A DNA stretch of 40,182 nt from Promethearchaeota archaeon (GCA_019894955.1 JAGXNQ010000006.1:1-40182); one strand, 5' to 3'; positions 16,130-25,854 are shown, counted from the stretch's first letter. Numbers and translations: made by a program. The notes: generated by a model not told the origin, from the letters alone.

Positions 16130-16438
16130 TTAATTTTTAATATTAGATTTACTTACCCTAAGATGTTCGCGACCAATAATTAGTAATTTCTTTGAATTTC
16201 CTAATTTCACTTGAATCTCAAAGCATCTTCCCCTAAAACCCTTGATTGTTCCAGTTAAACCATGATACCTACGATGAGGCATTCCATGTTTGTGTTCAGA
16301 GGAATCTGTAATGATATCAACTTTATCATTGACTTTAAATTCCAATAAATATTTCTCTACGGAACCTATACCTTTATCTCTTACATTCTTTCTATGCACT
16401 TGTCGACACTTATTTCTATAGCCCTTATGTAAGGTCAT
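16130..16438 (-). CDS. rpl21e: Ribosomal protein eL21 (L21e)
   Basis: About 102 residues. The conserved elements are HKGYRNKCR at the start, the VDIITDSSEHKHGMPHRRYHG segment (family I-x-x-x-x-HxGMPHxRxHG) and the GTIKGFRGRCFEIQV strand. The 50S protein binds 5S/23S rRNA. ATG at 16438 was chosen because GGTGGG (16444-16449) lies 5 nt before it and family members begin here. The ATG at 16465 would add nine residues not seen in the family. rpoF follows after 16 bp. Confidence 0.93.
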   Translation of the reverse strand: MTLHKGYRNKCRQVHRKNVRDKGIGSVEKYLLEFKVNDKVDIITDSSEHKHGMPHRRYHGLTGTIKGFRGRCFEIQVKLGNSKKLLIIGREHLRVSKSNIKN

Positions 16439-16615
16439 TTTTTCCCACCGTAATAAGCGATTCATAAGTTTTTGAGCAAGAGCAAGTGAAAACCATGCTA
16501 TTTACTCTCTAAGCTTTCTGATGAATCGAATTCAGTTATGAGTTTCATAAATGTAATAATTTAGTTAATATATGTATGATAGTTTATTTATTTTGCTATT
16601 TTAAAAGTATCAATT

Positions 16616-17974
16616 TCATATATCTATATGTAGAACATCTAGTTCTTTACAAATAAGAGGAGTGCCAAATAATTCTGTAAATGAATTTGTGGTTCTACCT
16701 TTATCTCCATTAATTAATTCTTTTATGTACGTACCTCCTTGAGTTTTTATTGTAAATTCAAAAAGGTCGGATTTTAAATAGCTTCCGTTTAATTCATAGA
16801 TAAATTTCTGTCTTACTTTATCTGCTCGTCGATGGGATACCCTTTCAGGAGTTCGTTGAGATAGCTTCTTACCGACTAGTTGATCTTTTAATAGAATTAA
16901 AAATAGGTTAAATTGCGATTTTGTAATCTTATTTTCTGATTGTACGAGTGCTTTATACAATTTTTTTGTATTTTCGGCATTATTTTTTATAGAAATTACT
17001 TGATTTTTATTGCTAAATTCTAAATCATTAATCTTAACCTTTTTTCTTGTTATTTTATTCACTCTCTTCTCAAGACTCTCCAGATTCAGTTTTCTTAGTA
17101 GAGGATCTTGTAATTCTAAAATAAAGGGGCGTCCTTTTCCCAACATCCTCACATCTATATCTTCTCTTCCAGCACCATGAAATTTAACTCCAATTGATTT
17201 TGATGCTTTAATAAATTCAGGAATAATCAATTCCTCGACACTTGTTTGGTATTGTTTTCCTGTATGGCTACAAATCTCACATCCTGCACCCTTACATCTT
17301 CTACAATCCCAATGTGTTTGAGGAATCCCTCTTATTAACTTATTATATCTTCCGTAAATAAATAGAGATCTAATTACTAAATTGATTGAAAAGGAATCAA
17401 AACTTAATGAGAAAATAATCGTAATATCGGGATTCGCAAATTCTGTAGACTTACTTATCTTAGTTGATAATAACTTCCCTAATTCTCTATTAAAATGGTT
17501 TTTGAAAGACTCAGCACCTAATATGTGAAACTTGACCTTGAATTCATCTTCTTTATTGATAATCTTACCATTCAAATTTGTTCCTACTAAAAAACTCTCA
17601 TATTCATAATTTTTTAGTGTATTTATTGCTTCTAAAGAGTATGTTTCCAAATCTGAAAAAATATCATTACAAAGAAAACAAGAGAGTTTAGATTTATCGT
17701 TGTTAAATGTCAATCCTTCTTTTTCCAGGACTTTTATAGCTGGTATATATTGGGCTTTTTCAGCTAAAAGTCTTAAATGTTTAACATTATCACTATTTTT
17801 CTCATTGAATGATAAATAATTTTCATGTAATTGCATTGTAAGTGTTAGCAGTATCGAATTACCTCTTTCTAAATTAGTAGTATTTGTAGCGTAAAGAGAA
17901 AACATCCTACCTAGGCAATGAGGACAAATATAATAATCCTTATAAATCTCCAATACTTTCTCGTTTATTGTCAT
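16616..17974 (-). CDS. pus10: tRNA pseudouridine synthase Pus10
   Basis: About 452 residues. Pus10 makes pseudouridine 54 and 55 in the T-loop of archaeal tRNA. The N-terminal accessory domain has zinc-binding CPHC and CFLC pairs plus a later CRRCKGAGCEIC cluster. The catalytic domain contains FHGAGREDIDVRMLGKGRPF, with the Asp nucleophile in the RED-x-D segment, and a C-terminal RTPERVSHRRAD and TQGGTYIKEL signature. ATG at 17974 is two codons after a TTG (17980). It heads the eL21-rpoF-DUF655-ksgA-hemK block, the usual archaeal arrangement. Confidence 0.95.
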   Translation of the reverse strand: MTINEKVLEIYKDYYICPHCLGRMFSLYATNTTNLERGNSILLTLTMQLHENYLSFNEKNSDNVKHLRLLAEKAQYIPAIKVLEKEGLTFNNDKSKLSCFLCNDIFSDLETYSLEAINTLKNYEYESFLVGTNLNGKIINKEDEFKVKFHILGAESFKNHFNRELGKLLSTKISKSTEFANPDITIIFSLSFDSFSINLVIRSLFIYGRYNKLIRGIPQTHWDCRRCKGAGCEICSHTGKQYQTSVEELIIPEFIKASKSIGVKFHGAGREDIDVRMLGKGRPFILELQDPLLRKLNLESLEKRVNKITRKKVKINDLEFSNKNQVISIKNNAENTKKLYKALVQSENKITKSQFNLFLILLKDQLVGKKLSQRTPERVSHRRADKVRQKFIYELNGSYLKSDLFEFTIKTQGGTYIKELINGDKGRTTNSFTELFGTPLICKELDVLHIDI

Positions 17975-18076
17975 GCTCAATTGATAAAAGAAAGCATCTT
18001 ATTTTTCTTTTATGAATAATCGATGATAATTCTTAAGATCATTCTTAAGTTTAATTTTGAAAGAGCATGAAGTGGA

Positions 18077-18088
18077 AAAAAAAAAAAA
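18077..18088 (-). terminator. Oligo-T terminator after the sugar transporter gene
   Basis: Twelve consecutive T on the minus strand begin about 27 nt after the transporter stop codon, a typical archaeal U-run termination signal. Confidence 0.5.
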
Positions 18089-18114
18089 TAAAGATATAAA
18101 TTTAAAGTACTGTA

Positions 18115-19482
18115 TTATTTTTTCTCCCATTCATAATCCAATTTAACATATTTTTTAGTATAAAAGTATGCGATCAATAAGATAGCTGAGGAAATTGGAC
18201 CAAATAGAATTAAACCAAGTGCAACCGATCCTCCTGATAAAGTTATCATGGGAAGACTTTCAATAGCGACTCCCAAAACAAAAACTCCAAATGCTTGAAA
18301 AAGGTTTAATATAATACTATTAAAACCAGCATAGATTCCTGCTTTCAGTTGTCCTGTTTTTTGTTCATCGTCTTCTGCGATATCAGCATAAACTATATAA
18401 GGAAAGAGATACCACCCGCCTAAACTACCAGTACCAATAATTATAAAAATCATTCCTAAAAGTAATCTTGGGAAAGCATCAATTAAGGCTAATAAAGAAA
18501 TTGGCAAAGAAATCACAGCAAAAAGAAATATATTTAGTAATGTTTTCTTTTTTCCACGTTTTTCTAATGTTCTTCTCCAAAAGTATAAAAAAGAAAAAAT
18601 TCCTATAAGTAAAAATCCAGCAATGATATAGAAATCTAGACCACTTAGGAACAATGCTCCTTGAGTATAAGCTAATAAAGCATTATTTAAGATAGACCAT
18701 GCTAAGCTTGCTATTCCAATCATCAGTGTAATTAAGAGATAGTTCCGATTCTTCAAAACAATTTTCAGATTTTCTTTTAATTTCGTTTTGATCTCAAAAT
18801 TGGGTTCCGTAGGCATAAAAATTGCTACTAAAATAAAAGCAACAATCACAATTATCCCAAATACTATCGTGAGAATCAAAAAATCAAAAGGAATGGGAAT
18901 ATTTGGATTTGGTGGCGGACCTGTTAGAGCAGTTACATAGTTAGTAAGGACTAAAATAGATACTATAGCCATTGAACCGTTTCCTATCCAATTAAAGTAA
19001 TTTTGAAATTGAGACACTTTCGGTCGTTCAGAATTAATGAATTGTTCTGCCATCCAAGATTGATAAACAGTCGTTAAAGAATAGCTTATTTTAAATATTA
19101 AGTCCCAGATTAAAAGCCAGATAAACAATGCGGCTTTATCATTTAGATCAGGTAATATCAGTCTAGGTAAAAATAAGAAGATAAATGAAATCCCTAATAA
19201 TGGAGCTAGCATTATTATGTAAGGTTTTCTTCTACCCCATTTTGTATATTTCGCATCACTTACCCATCCAAATAGAAATTGTCCAAAACCTATAACGATA
19301 AATCCAAGAGCTTGAACTAAAGTAACTAATAAAGCAGAAAGACCATATCCATTATAATATAAGTTTAATAGAGCAAATCCCTCCAGTCCTATTACTAATG
19401 AGCTACCAACACGCGGAAACGCGAATAATAACTTTTTTTTTGTATCTGATTTTCTTATGAGTATTTCAGATGATTCAGTCAT
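18115..19482 (-). CDS. MFS transporter of the GPH (glycoside-pentoside-hexuronide) type
   Basis: The 455-residue membrane protein has about twelve hydrophobic helices. The loop 2-3 signature GWVSDAKYTKWGRRKPYI is the diagnostic G-x-x-SD-x-x-x-T/R-x-GRRRP motif of GPH/MFS_2 cation-sugar symporters. The second half repeats it weakly (RRTLEKRGKKK). The likely substrate is a glycoside or hexose-type sugar, which cannot be narrowed from sequence alone. A GH57 enzyme is encoded on the same strand about 3.3 kb away, so a role in sugar uptake or turnover is plausible but only inferred. Confidence 0.88.
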   Translation of the reverse strand: MTESSEILIRKSDTKKKLLFAFPRVGSSLVIGLEGFALLNLYYNGYGLSALLVTLVQALGFIVIGFGQFLFGWVSDAKYTKWGRRKPYIIMLAPLLGISFIFLFLPRLILPDLNDKAALFIWLLIWDLIFKISYSLTTVYQSWMAEQFINSERPKVSQFQNYFNWIGNGSMAIVSILVLTNYVTALTGPPPNPNIPIPFDFLILTIVFGIIVIVAFILVAIFMPTEPNFEIKTKLKENLKIVLKNRNYLLITLMIGIASLAWSILNNALLAYTQGALFLSGLDFYIIAGFLLIGIFSFLYFWRRTLEKRGKKKTLLNIFLFAVISLPISLLALIDAFPRLLLGMIFIIIGTGSLGGWYLFPYIVYADIAEDDEQKTGQLKAGIYAGFNSIILNLFQAFGVFVLGVAIESLPMITLSGGSVALGLILFGPISSAILLIAYFYTKKYVKLDYEWEKK

Positions 19483-19628
19483 ATTTATTCCTTTTTTTAT
19501 TTAGTTTCAATGTTTTTATTAAAAATAAATTTAATATTAGATATGAGAAAATTTTATTTAAGCCTTTTTAGAAAAATAGGTATGTAAGGATAATTTCGAA
19601 AAACTTTTAGATAGATGAAATTGAGAAT

Positions 19629-20600
19629 TTACTCCTCATCTTCATCCCATCCAAGATCTTTAAGAATAGACTCAAAAGCTTCAGATTCTTCATCTAATAC
19701 GAATTCAACCTCATATTCAGAGGCTGCTTCAAATTCTGCTTCAAAATTTGGAGGTGTTAATTCATCAAGGGAGGGTAAAGCACCAGTTGTTATCTGTTCC
19801 TGGACTATTGTAGGTTCATTAACAGATGCATCTTCCTCAATTTCCATGGGTGTGTAATCCTCAAGAGGAACTGGAGGAATTTCATCATCATAAACTTTAA
19901 ATTGAGGTCCTGAATCTATTTGAGCTTGTCTTTGACGCTCCATTGCACCCCTATCGATATGAGGTTCAATTGCCTTCTCATATTCCATGTCAATGGATTT
20001 TGGAATTGATACAATGTTGTTATTAGCATTTATTTCCATTTCACCCTCTTCCACACCCTCTTTTTCCCAAACATCTAAAAATCCAAGTAAATCATCTAGT
20101 GCGGCTTTATCTTGTTCTACAGACGGTTTGATTACTGATAATCCTTCCTCTTCTATACTGATCCCTAATTTTGCTTTTTCAGATTCATCAAGAGATAACG
20201 TCATTTCAGTGATTTCATCCCCAGAAATCAGGCGATTAAGTTTTTTTGCTAATTCACGAAGATATCCTAAGTAGTAGCCAATTCTAAAGACATTTTTCAA
20301 TCCGCCAAATACAATATAATCCTCGTTGATAGCTAAAAGGATGCTATAACCAAAAGTATTATGAAGAATTATCTCTGTAAGTGCTCCATGTGCAGTTGCT
20401 TCACTTAATCGCAAACCTAAATCTATTAATGCTGTACTTGAAGCAGAAGTTGCATCAGCATCTAATTCAAATGATGTAGCAGAAGCAACTTTTATTCCTA
20501 CTCTCGAAAGAACAGCTAAATTCTCTAAATCTGTTTTCCGCTCCTCAGAACTGAGGATGTTCATCATATTTTCTCTTATATCTTGAGCTAAGGACGACAT
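19629..20600 (-). CDS. Roadblock/LC7-domain protein with long acidic tail
   Basis: The 323-residue protein has an N-terminal Roadblock/LC7 fold at about residues 10-115. Segments ENLAVLSRVGIKVASAT, the A-S-A-LI-LG helix, and IILHNTFGYSILLAINEDYIVFGG are the family's beta-alpha-beta signature. The remainder (about 130-323) is low-complexity, very acidic and Pro-containing, probably disordered, ending in WDEDEE. Roadblock proteins dimerise and regulate small GTPases (MglB, Ragulator), and Asgard genomes carry many. Three small GTPases are encoded in this window but none is adjacent. Target unknown. Confidence 0.85.
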   Translation of the reverse strand: MSSLAQDIRENMMNILSSEERKTDLENLAVLSRVGIKVASATSFELDADATSASSTALIDLGLRLSEATAHGALTEIILHNTFGYSILLAINEDYIVFGGLKNVFRIGYYLGYLRELAKKLNRLISGDEITEMTLSLDESEKAKLGISIEEEGLSVIKPSVEQDKAALDDLLGFLDVWEKEGVEEGEMEINANNNIVSIPKSIDMEYEKAIEPHIDRGAMERQRQAQIDSGPQFKVYDDEIPPVPLEDYTPMEIEEDASVNEPTIVQEQITTGALPSLDELTPPNFEAEFEAASEYEVEFVLDEESEAFESILKDLGWDEDEE

Positions 20601-20704
20601 TTTTCTTCAAAGGTAGTAAATTGTAATATCAAATACTGAAATAATAGTAAACAAATATCTGTTTATTAAATCATATAATAAAGACTAATATATTTTTTTA
20701 TGTT

Positions 20705-21424
20705 TCATTTCAAAAAATTTTTTAATGTCATTTGAGTGGATGGAGATTGTTCTATCTTTTTGAATGTATAAGCCGTTAATTGAACAATTAATTCTTCTAT
20801 TTTTTTTATAACCTCTTCTTGTGATAAGTGTTCCGTGTTAATTACTAAGATTTTCGTTTTATTGTTTCTTGAAATCAAAAACTCATCATAATATGAAAGG
20901 ATTTGGAGTAAATATTTTCTTTTATGTTCATTCCACTCTTTCCTAATTGCTTCTAAGGAACCTCGTTGATAAATACGCTTTAAAATAGTATCTGGATCAG
21001 CGATAAGGTAAATAACGTAATCTTCTCTCCAATCCACAGAATTATACATGTTTAAAATGAGATCATAATCTTTAATCTTGAGATTTAGCCCTTTTGAGTA
21101 TATTAAAACACAAATCGGAGTTCTATCAAGAATTATGATCCTTCCATTATATGTTTTATCAAAATTAACTATATTCTTATTCCTACGGATTAATTGCTGG
21201 AGGAAATGAATTTCGCTCCTAAATCCAACATTTTTATCTGTAGATCCAAATGGAAAAGGTGGTTTTTTAATGTATCGTTCTGGAAAAAATTTAAATTTAT
21301 TATTATCATTATATTTTTTCTTTAACATGTTAAACACAGTAGTTTTGCCAACACCGTGAGCTCCTGCTATCGAAATAACGATATTGGCTTTTTTTCCTTT
21401 ATTTCGATAGGTTTTTTTACCCAA
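20705..21424 (-). CDS. P-loop nucleoside/nucleotide-kinase-like protein (TTG start)
   Basis: The 239-residue protein has Walker A GAHGVGKTT near residue 21-29 and a deoxynucleoside-kinase/thymidylate-kinase style IILDRTP (the DR-S/T motif). FPERY and a lid-like Arg-containing segment (RIYQRGSLEAIRKEWNEHKRKYLLQ) follow. It resembles dNK and AAA-type small kinases that phosphorylate a nucleoside or other small molecule. The exact substrate is unclear. The first codon is TTG at 21424; a stop lies just upstream in frame and no earlier ATG exists. Confidence 0.75.
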   Translation of the reverse strand: MGKKTYRNKGKKANIVISIAGAHGVGKTTVFNMLKKKYNDNNKFKFFPERYIKKPPFPFGSTDKNVGFRSEIHFLQQLIRRNKNIVNFDKTYNGRIIILDRTPICVLIYSKGLNLKIKDYDLILNMYNSVDWREDYVIYLIADPDTILKRIYQRGSLEAIRKEWNEHKRKYLLQILSYYDEFLISRNNKTKILVINTEHLSQEEVIKKIEELIVQLTAYTFKKIEQSPSTQMTLKNFLK

Positions 21425-21534
21425 ATTTCAATACTCCAATCATTCTTATGATTTAAAATTTCAATTATTAATAATACCACTAGAGTTATGTAATTTTCTT
21501 ATTATTAATATTGCATATTAAAGCATAAAGAGAA

Positions 21535-22629
21535 TCATGGGAATAAAGTGATATTGAAATAGATTATCAAAACAATTAGAACATCATATATAATGCCTGC
21601 AATTATTGTATTAAAGAGATTTCCATTGATTTCATACATGATTCCTAAAGCAGTAAATACCAAAAAGTTTGATATAACGAAATATATTCCCCCCGGGAAA
21701 GTGAAAAAGAGAATGAGTCCAGTATAGATTAAAGAGACAGTTAAGATAATTGTAATTCGCCCCATCAATTTATTATCAAAATATTCTTTTAAAGCATTAT
21801 GTAATACGCCCCGATAAACTATCTCAGTAGCTATTGTTCCTAAACATAGTAAAATTATTAAGGGAATTATCCAAATAATGCCTGCATTCCTGATGAGCTG
21901 ATTTTCTTCAATAATATAAGTTCTAATATCCTCAACATTAATTCCAATGTCATATATAAAATCAATGAAAAAGCCAGAAGATAAATCAATTAAAATCAAA
22001 CAAGTAGCTCCTACAATACTGATTAAAAAAGTTATAAACATTTTGTTTCTGCTTAAATATAATCCAATTTTTTTGAAATTATGCTTTTTAGAATATATGT
22101 ACCATATAGGATAAACTCCAAAAATAATAGCGGGTATTTGTTCTAAGAATAGGATTGGCATGCTTGTTTCGATTGTTTCTATAGAACCTGTTTGGCTAAC
22201 TATCAACATTATGATTAAAAATCGGAGAAAGACATAAACCATTAAGGAATTGCTGAAAACACTGATACCTTCACGAATAGTCCACACATCTTTTTTCACG
22301 GAGTATCTATTTTCAGATACGAATTTTTTATTTGTAAATATTACTCCTATCTTATTTCGAGATTTTTCTTCAGTTGCTGTTTTTGGGTGTTTGAGAATTT
22401 TTTCTAATTTAGCATTACAAATAGGGCATTGTTCTAAGATTAGAGAGTTAATAATTGATCCACATCCAGAACATTTGCGTGAAATTGATTGCGGTTTTTT
22501 AGATGGAGGTTTAACAAGTTTCGCAGCTAATTTTCCACATTTAGGACAATAAATTTCCGAATCACTTACTTCGGTACCACAATGAACACAATATTTAATT
22601 TTCCTTCCAGATTCTTTCTCATCAGACAT
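21535..22629 (-). CDS. Double zinc ribbon plus degenerate CPBP membrane domain
   Basis: The 364-residue protein begins with two zinc ribbons, Cys 14/17/28/31 (CVHCG...CPKCG) and Cys 53/56/68/71 (CSGCG...CPICN), then a linker and about seven membrane helices. The membrane part has the CPBP layout, including a VYRGVLHNAL helix. The EExxxR motif reads T268-E-I-V-Y-R273 and I find neither the FxxxH nor the HxxxN histidine, so protease activity is probably lost. Its relative at 11377 keeps all three motifs. It may be a membrane scaffold or receptor with a cytosolic zinc module. Confidence 0.8.
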   Translation of the reverse strand: MSDEKESGRKIKYCVHCGTEVSDSEIYCPKCGKLAAKLVKPPSKKPQSISRKCSGCGSIINSLILEQCPICNAKLEKILKHPKTATEEKSRNKIGVIFTNKKFVSENRYSVKKDVWTIREGISVFSNSLMVYVFLRFLIIMLIVSQTGSIETIETSMPILFLEQIPAIIFGVYPIWYIYSKKHNFKKIGLYLSRNKMFITFLISIVGATCLILIDLSSGFFIDFIYDIGINVEDIRTYIIEENQLIRNAGIIWIIPLIILLCLGTIATEIVYRGVLHNALKEYFDNKLMGRITIILTVSLIYTGLILFFTFPGGIYFVISNFLVFTALGIMYEINGNLFNTIIAGIIYDVLIVLIIYFNITLFP

Positions 22630-22794
22630 AATATATCATGGTTAAAGGCTAATCTACATTATAAAATGATTACTATTGTTTCTTAGTACAATATGGAATC
22701 AATAATTTTATAGTTTATCATTATCTTTGCGATTAGGATAATGAACTATTAAAATTGCGGAATATAAAATTTAAGGAGAGGGATCTTGATTTTA

Positions 22795-24057
22795 TCAAGA
22801 TGCAAGAGAGATTTTTTTTTGGGCAAAAAACGATATTTCCATCATTAGCAACCCATGGTAGTTAGATATAGAATCGTAATATACTTCACCATCGTCTCTG
22901 TTAGCATAAATTAATGCTAAGTGTGCATTGAGTGCCGACTTCATTAATAATACTACTCCTTTATATATCATATTTGGACTCCATATTCCACGTTCCGGAT
23001 TTGCCCACCATGTAGTATCTGAACATATACTCCTATCATAAAACCATCGTGCAGTGGTATAATAATTCCGAATATTCCAATCTCTGGATAAATCTAAAGT
23101 ATCTATCAGGTTCATTAGTTTATTTAAGTTTTTCACAATTTTCCAATAGTATTTGTGAATTTTATTTTCTGAATTATTCCAAAGAGGATAAGGTAAATCT
23201 TGGGCTATATCATTCTCAGTAGTACTCCAACTCGATTCTCGTGGAATTACTTTTGTATTACTAATTGGGAAATAGTGATCTAACATGCTGATAAAGGTAA
23301 TTTCAATCTCTTTATCATCATTTATTATTTCTAATACTTTTCCTATGAAGGTTTTTTCATAATTTTTAAAGTGGTGCCCAAAAGTCTCTCCATCCATCGC
23401 AGTTACTATATATGTGTTGTTTTTGTGATGTTGATTTTCATCTTTATGTACATTCCTTAATTCTATAGTGAATTCCTTAGCTGTAATATTATTGAAAGAG
23501 ATCTTATTGCTTAAGATATCATCTCTAAAAAATAGCTTCAACCCATTGGGAGATTTATAGATTATATCATATGGCCATGTTAGACTTTTCGCTTCTCTGG
23601 GATAAGCAATTCCACTTTGAATCACCCACTCATAACCAATTTCTTTGATATATTGAGCAATTTTTGATGATATTGCCATTTCAGGCGAAAAGAATCCCTT
23701 TCTTTTCCAAGAATTACCAAAAACTTTACGATTCACATCTTCATGTATTTGAATCTGGTGAAATGCTTCTTTTTTAGGAATTAGAGGCAAAATAGGATGG
23801 AAGTTTGCAGAACCCATTACTTCGAGTTTTGATTCAGATACAAGATTTTTAATTAAATCTATTGTATCTTCTAAATCAAATTCATTTAGCATATCAATAA
23901 GAGCACCGTTGATATTTAGCGTAAATTTTGCATTATCATATTTTTCCAAAATAGAAAATAGAGGTTTATAACATTCTTTATCAATTTCCTTTAGAACACG
24001 AACATCTTGCGTTGGTGGTTGGTAAATATGAAGTAAAGGTGCCCAGTAAGTGGTCAT
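22795..24057 (-). CDS. Glycoside hydrolase family 57 protein
   Basis: The 420-residue protein has a (beta/alpha)7-type N-terminal domain and family motifs: HIYQPP at 10-15, NINGALIDML, the nucleophile motif GFFSPEMA (Glu within SPE) and the acid motif MDGETFGHHF. GH57 includes alpha-amylases, 4-alpha-glucanotransferases, amylopullulanases and branching enzymes. This protein is shorter than typical branching enzymes (over 500 residues), so an amylase or glucanotransferase activity is more likely. No signal peptide is visible, so it acts inside the cell, perhaps on glycogen made by the GT5 synthase at 33645. Confidence 0.85.
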   Translation of the reverse strand: MTTYWAPLLHIYQPPTQDVRVLKEIDKECYKPLFSILEKYDNAKFTLNINGALIDMLNEFDLEDTIDLIKNLVSESKLEVMGSANFHPILPLIPKKEAFHQIQIHEDVNRKVFGNSWKRKGFFSPEMAISSKIAQYIKEIGYEWVIQSGIAYPREAKSLTWPYDIIYKSPNGLKLFFRDDILSNKISFNNITAKEFTIELRNVHKDENQHHKNNTYIVTAMDGETFGHHFKNYEKTFIGKVLEIINDDKEIEITFISMLDHYFPISNTKVIPRESSWSTTENDIAQDLPYPLWNNSENKIHKYYWKIVKNLNKLMNLIDTLDLSRDWNIRNYYTTARWFYDRSICSDTTWWANPERGIWSPNMIYKGVVLLMKSALNAHLALIYANRDDGEVYYDSISNYHGLLMMEISFFAQKKISLAS

Positions 24058-24096
24058 GAGAACATTCCAAGATTTATTTATTTATTTATATAATTG

Positions 24097-25683
24097 TTAT
24101 TCATTATTTTTAAAGGTCGGATCATCTAAATCATTTTCTAAAAATGCATTCTTTCTATCTGTGCAAGGTTTACATTCATTGCAAGGTTTCTTAAAATCCC
24201 CGTAACAACTCCAAGTAAATTCAAATGGTAAATTCAGTTCCTTTCCTAATTTAATCACTTCTGATTTAGTTAGATTAATTAAAGGCAGCAAAAAATGGAC
24301 TCGAGTTTTATCTGAAGCATGTTTTGAATCATTTATCAGACTTATAAGGTCGGTGAAGAACTTAGGTCTCGCATCAGGGAAGGTGCTCGTATCTTTCATA
24401 ATGTGCCCTCCGATGATAAGTTCGCATCCATAGGTTTCTGCAAAGTAGGCTGCAACAGAATAAAATACTAAATTTCTCATTGGGATAAATCCTTGAGGTG
24501 CTTGAAATACCGAAGGTATGGGATACCCTTCCATTTTAAGATCTGTAGCTTGCTGCATAAAAATGAATGGCACTTCGATTAATTTAATATTTGTTAATTC
24601 GGTAAGCTTTCTAGCAGCGGTAATCTCATTTTTTGCTCGCCATTGGTATAATAATGAAAGGGCAATGATCTCGTAACCTTGATTGATTCCCCAATATAGA
24701 GCCGTAGCTGAATCAATACCTCCTGAAAGCAATAGAATTGCTCTTTTCTTTGTGTTAAATTTAATATTCGTACCGATTTTGGTGGAAATTGCGGCATCTA
24801 TCGCTACTGATAATGGAGTCAATTCAAATCCTAAATCATTAGTAGTAATATTACCATTAGGAGTTAAATCACATCGCATTACATCAACCATTTCTGCACA
24901 GATATCTAGTTTTTCAGGTGCTTCCTCATAAGATATGTGTGTTATTTTGGGTCTTGGTACGTTAAAGCCAAATTGACTCAGTTTTTTAATTACCAATTCA
25001 ACTAAATCATTCATAGTAATAATTTGTGGTCCTACGAGATCATAAATCCTGTTGATATGTCTTTCTTCTGAGGTTGCTGATAGAAAAGCGGTAATTGCAT
25101 CATTCAAGTATATGGGTTGCATTGGAATATTCCCATCTCCAGCGATAATCACCTCTCCATCCACAATTTGATTAATTATCTCAGGAATCAATTCATCATG
25201 AGGACCTACGATGTAAGAGGGTCTAAAAATTATGTAAGGAATATTTGCTTGCTTTAAGATTTTTTCAGCTTCGAATTTAGACCTAAAATATTCATTTTTA
25301 GCCCATTCTACTATATTGTATTTATCAACCCCTAATCCTGATGGATAAATAATTTTCGAAACATTAGCTATTTTAGCAGCTTCCAGAATGTTCTTTAGAC
25401 CTTGAATGTTCACTTTTTCAAATATTTCTTTAGACCCACAAACAATATTAGCAAAATGAAGGATTGCAGTACAATTTTCGAAAGCTTCTGTTAGTGATGG
25501 AATTTCAAAGTTTTTAACTAAAAACACTTTTGAACCTAATAATTGGAGCTCTTTTATGACCTCATTTCTCCTAACAATTGCATTCACATCCCAATTTTGT
25601 GAAAGTGCTTTTTTTATTGTTCCCATGCCGAGGTATCCATTAGCTCCTGTTATGGCAATTTTCTTTTTTTTCATAATACACAT
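24097..25683 (-). CDS. queC: SDR epimerase/dehydratase fused to QueC (7-cyano-7-deazaguanine synthase)
   Basis: One uninterrupted 528-residue frame holds two enzymes. Residues 5-300 are an extended SDR: TGANGYLG (12-19) for NAD(P), a YFRSK active-site pair (Tyr132, Lys136), and VGPHDELIPEI. Residues 313-515 are QueC: LLSGGIDS (318-325) PP-loop, QGFIPMRN, GGHIMKDTSTFPDARP, and the zinc site Cys493/501/504/507 ending CTDRKNAF. QueC converts CDG to preQ0, the precursor of archaeosine in tRNA. queD starts divergently 170 bp away. The SDR role is unknown. ATG at 25674 (MKKKKIAITG) is an alternative start. Confidence 0.88.
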   Translation of the reverse strand: MCIMKKKKIAITGANGYLGMGTIKKALSQNWDVNAIVRRNEVIKELQLLGSKVFLVKNFEIPSLTEAFENCTAILHFANIVCGSKEIFEKVNIQGLKNILEAAKIANVSKIIYPSGLGVDKYNIVEWAKNEYFRSKFEAEKILKQANIPYIIFRPSYIVGPHDELIPEIINQIVDGEVIIAGDGNIPMQPIYLNDAITAFLSATSEERHINRIYDLVGPQIITMNDLVELVIKKLSQFGFNVPRPKITHISYEEAPEKLDICAEMVDVMRCDLTPNGNITTNDLGFELTPLSVAIDAAISTKIGTNIKFNTKKRAILLLSGGIDSATALYWGINQGYEIIALSLLYQWRAKNEITAARKLTELTNIKLIEVPFIFMQQATDLKMEGYPIPSVFQAPQGFIPMRNLVFYSVAAYFAETYGCELIIGGHIMKDTSTFPDARPKFFTDLISLINDSKHASDKTRVHFLLPLINLTKSEVIKLGKELNLPFEFTWSCYGDFKKPCNECKPCTDRKNAFLENDLDDPTFKNNE

Positions 25684-25854
25684 TCCATAGTGATTAAATC
25701 GGCATATTTAAAGATTATTTAAAAAGTTTTTAAAAAATATGATTATAACATATAGCTTGATTTAATTAAAAAAATCCATTTATGATTTTCAATGAAAAAA
25801 TATTTAAATTCGTAAAATTAAATCATACCATCCCTCAATCTTAACTGATAAAAT

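Noticed and set aside
7142-19594. 14-mer TATGTAAGGATAAT found at 7142 and again at 19581
   Set aside because: A match of this length is expected by chance in 40 kb of A+T-rich DNA, and the two sites have different gene contexts.
22250-22552. 100-residue plus-strand frame opposite the zinc-ribbon/CPBP gene
   Set aside because: The minus-strand gene has two exact zinc ribbons in this region, so the plus frame is a shadow.
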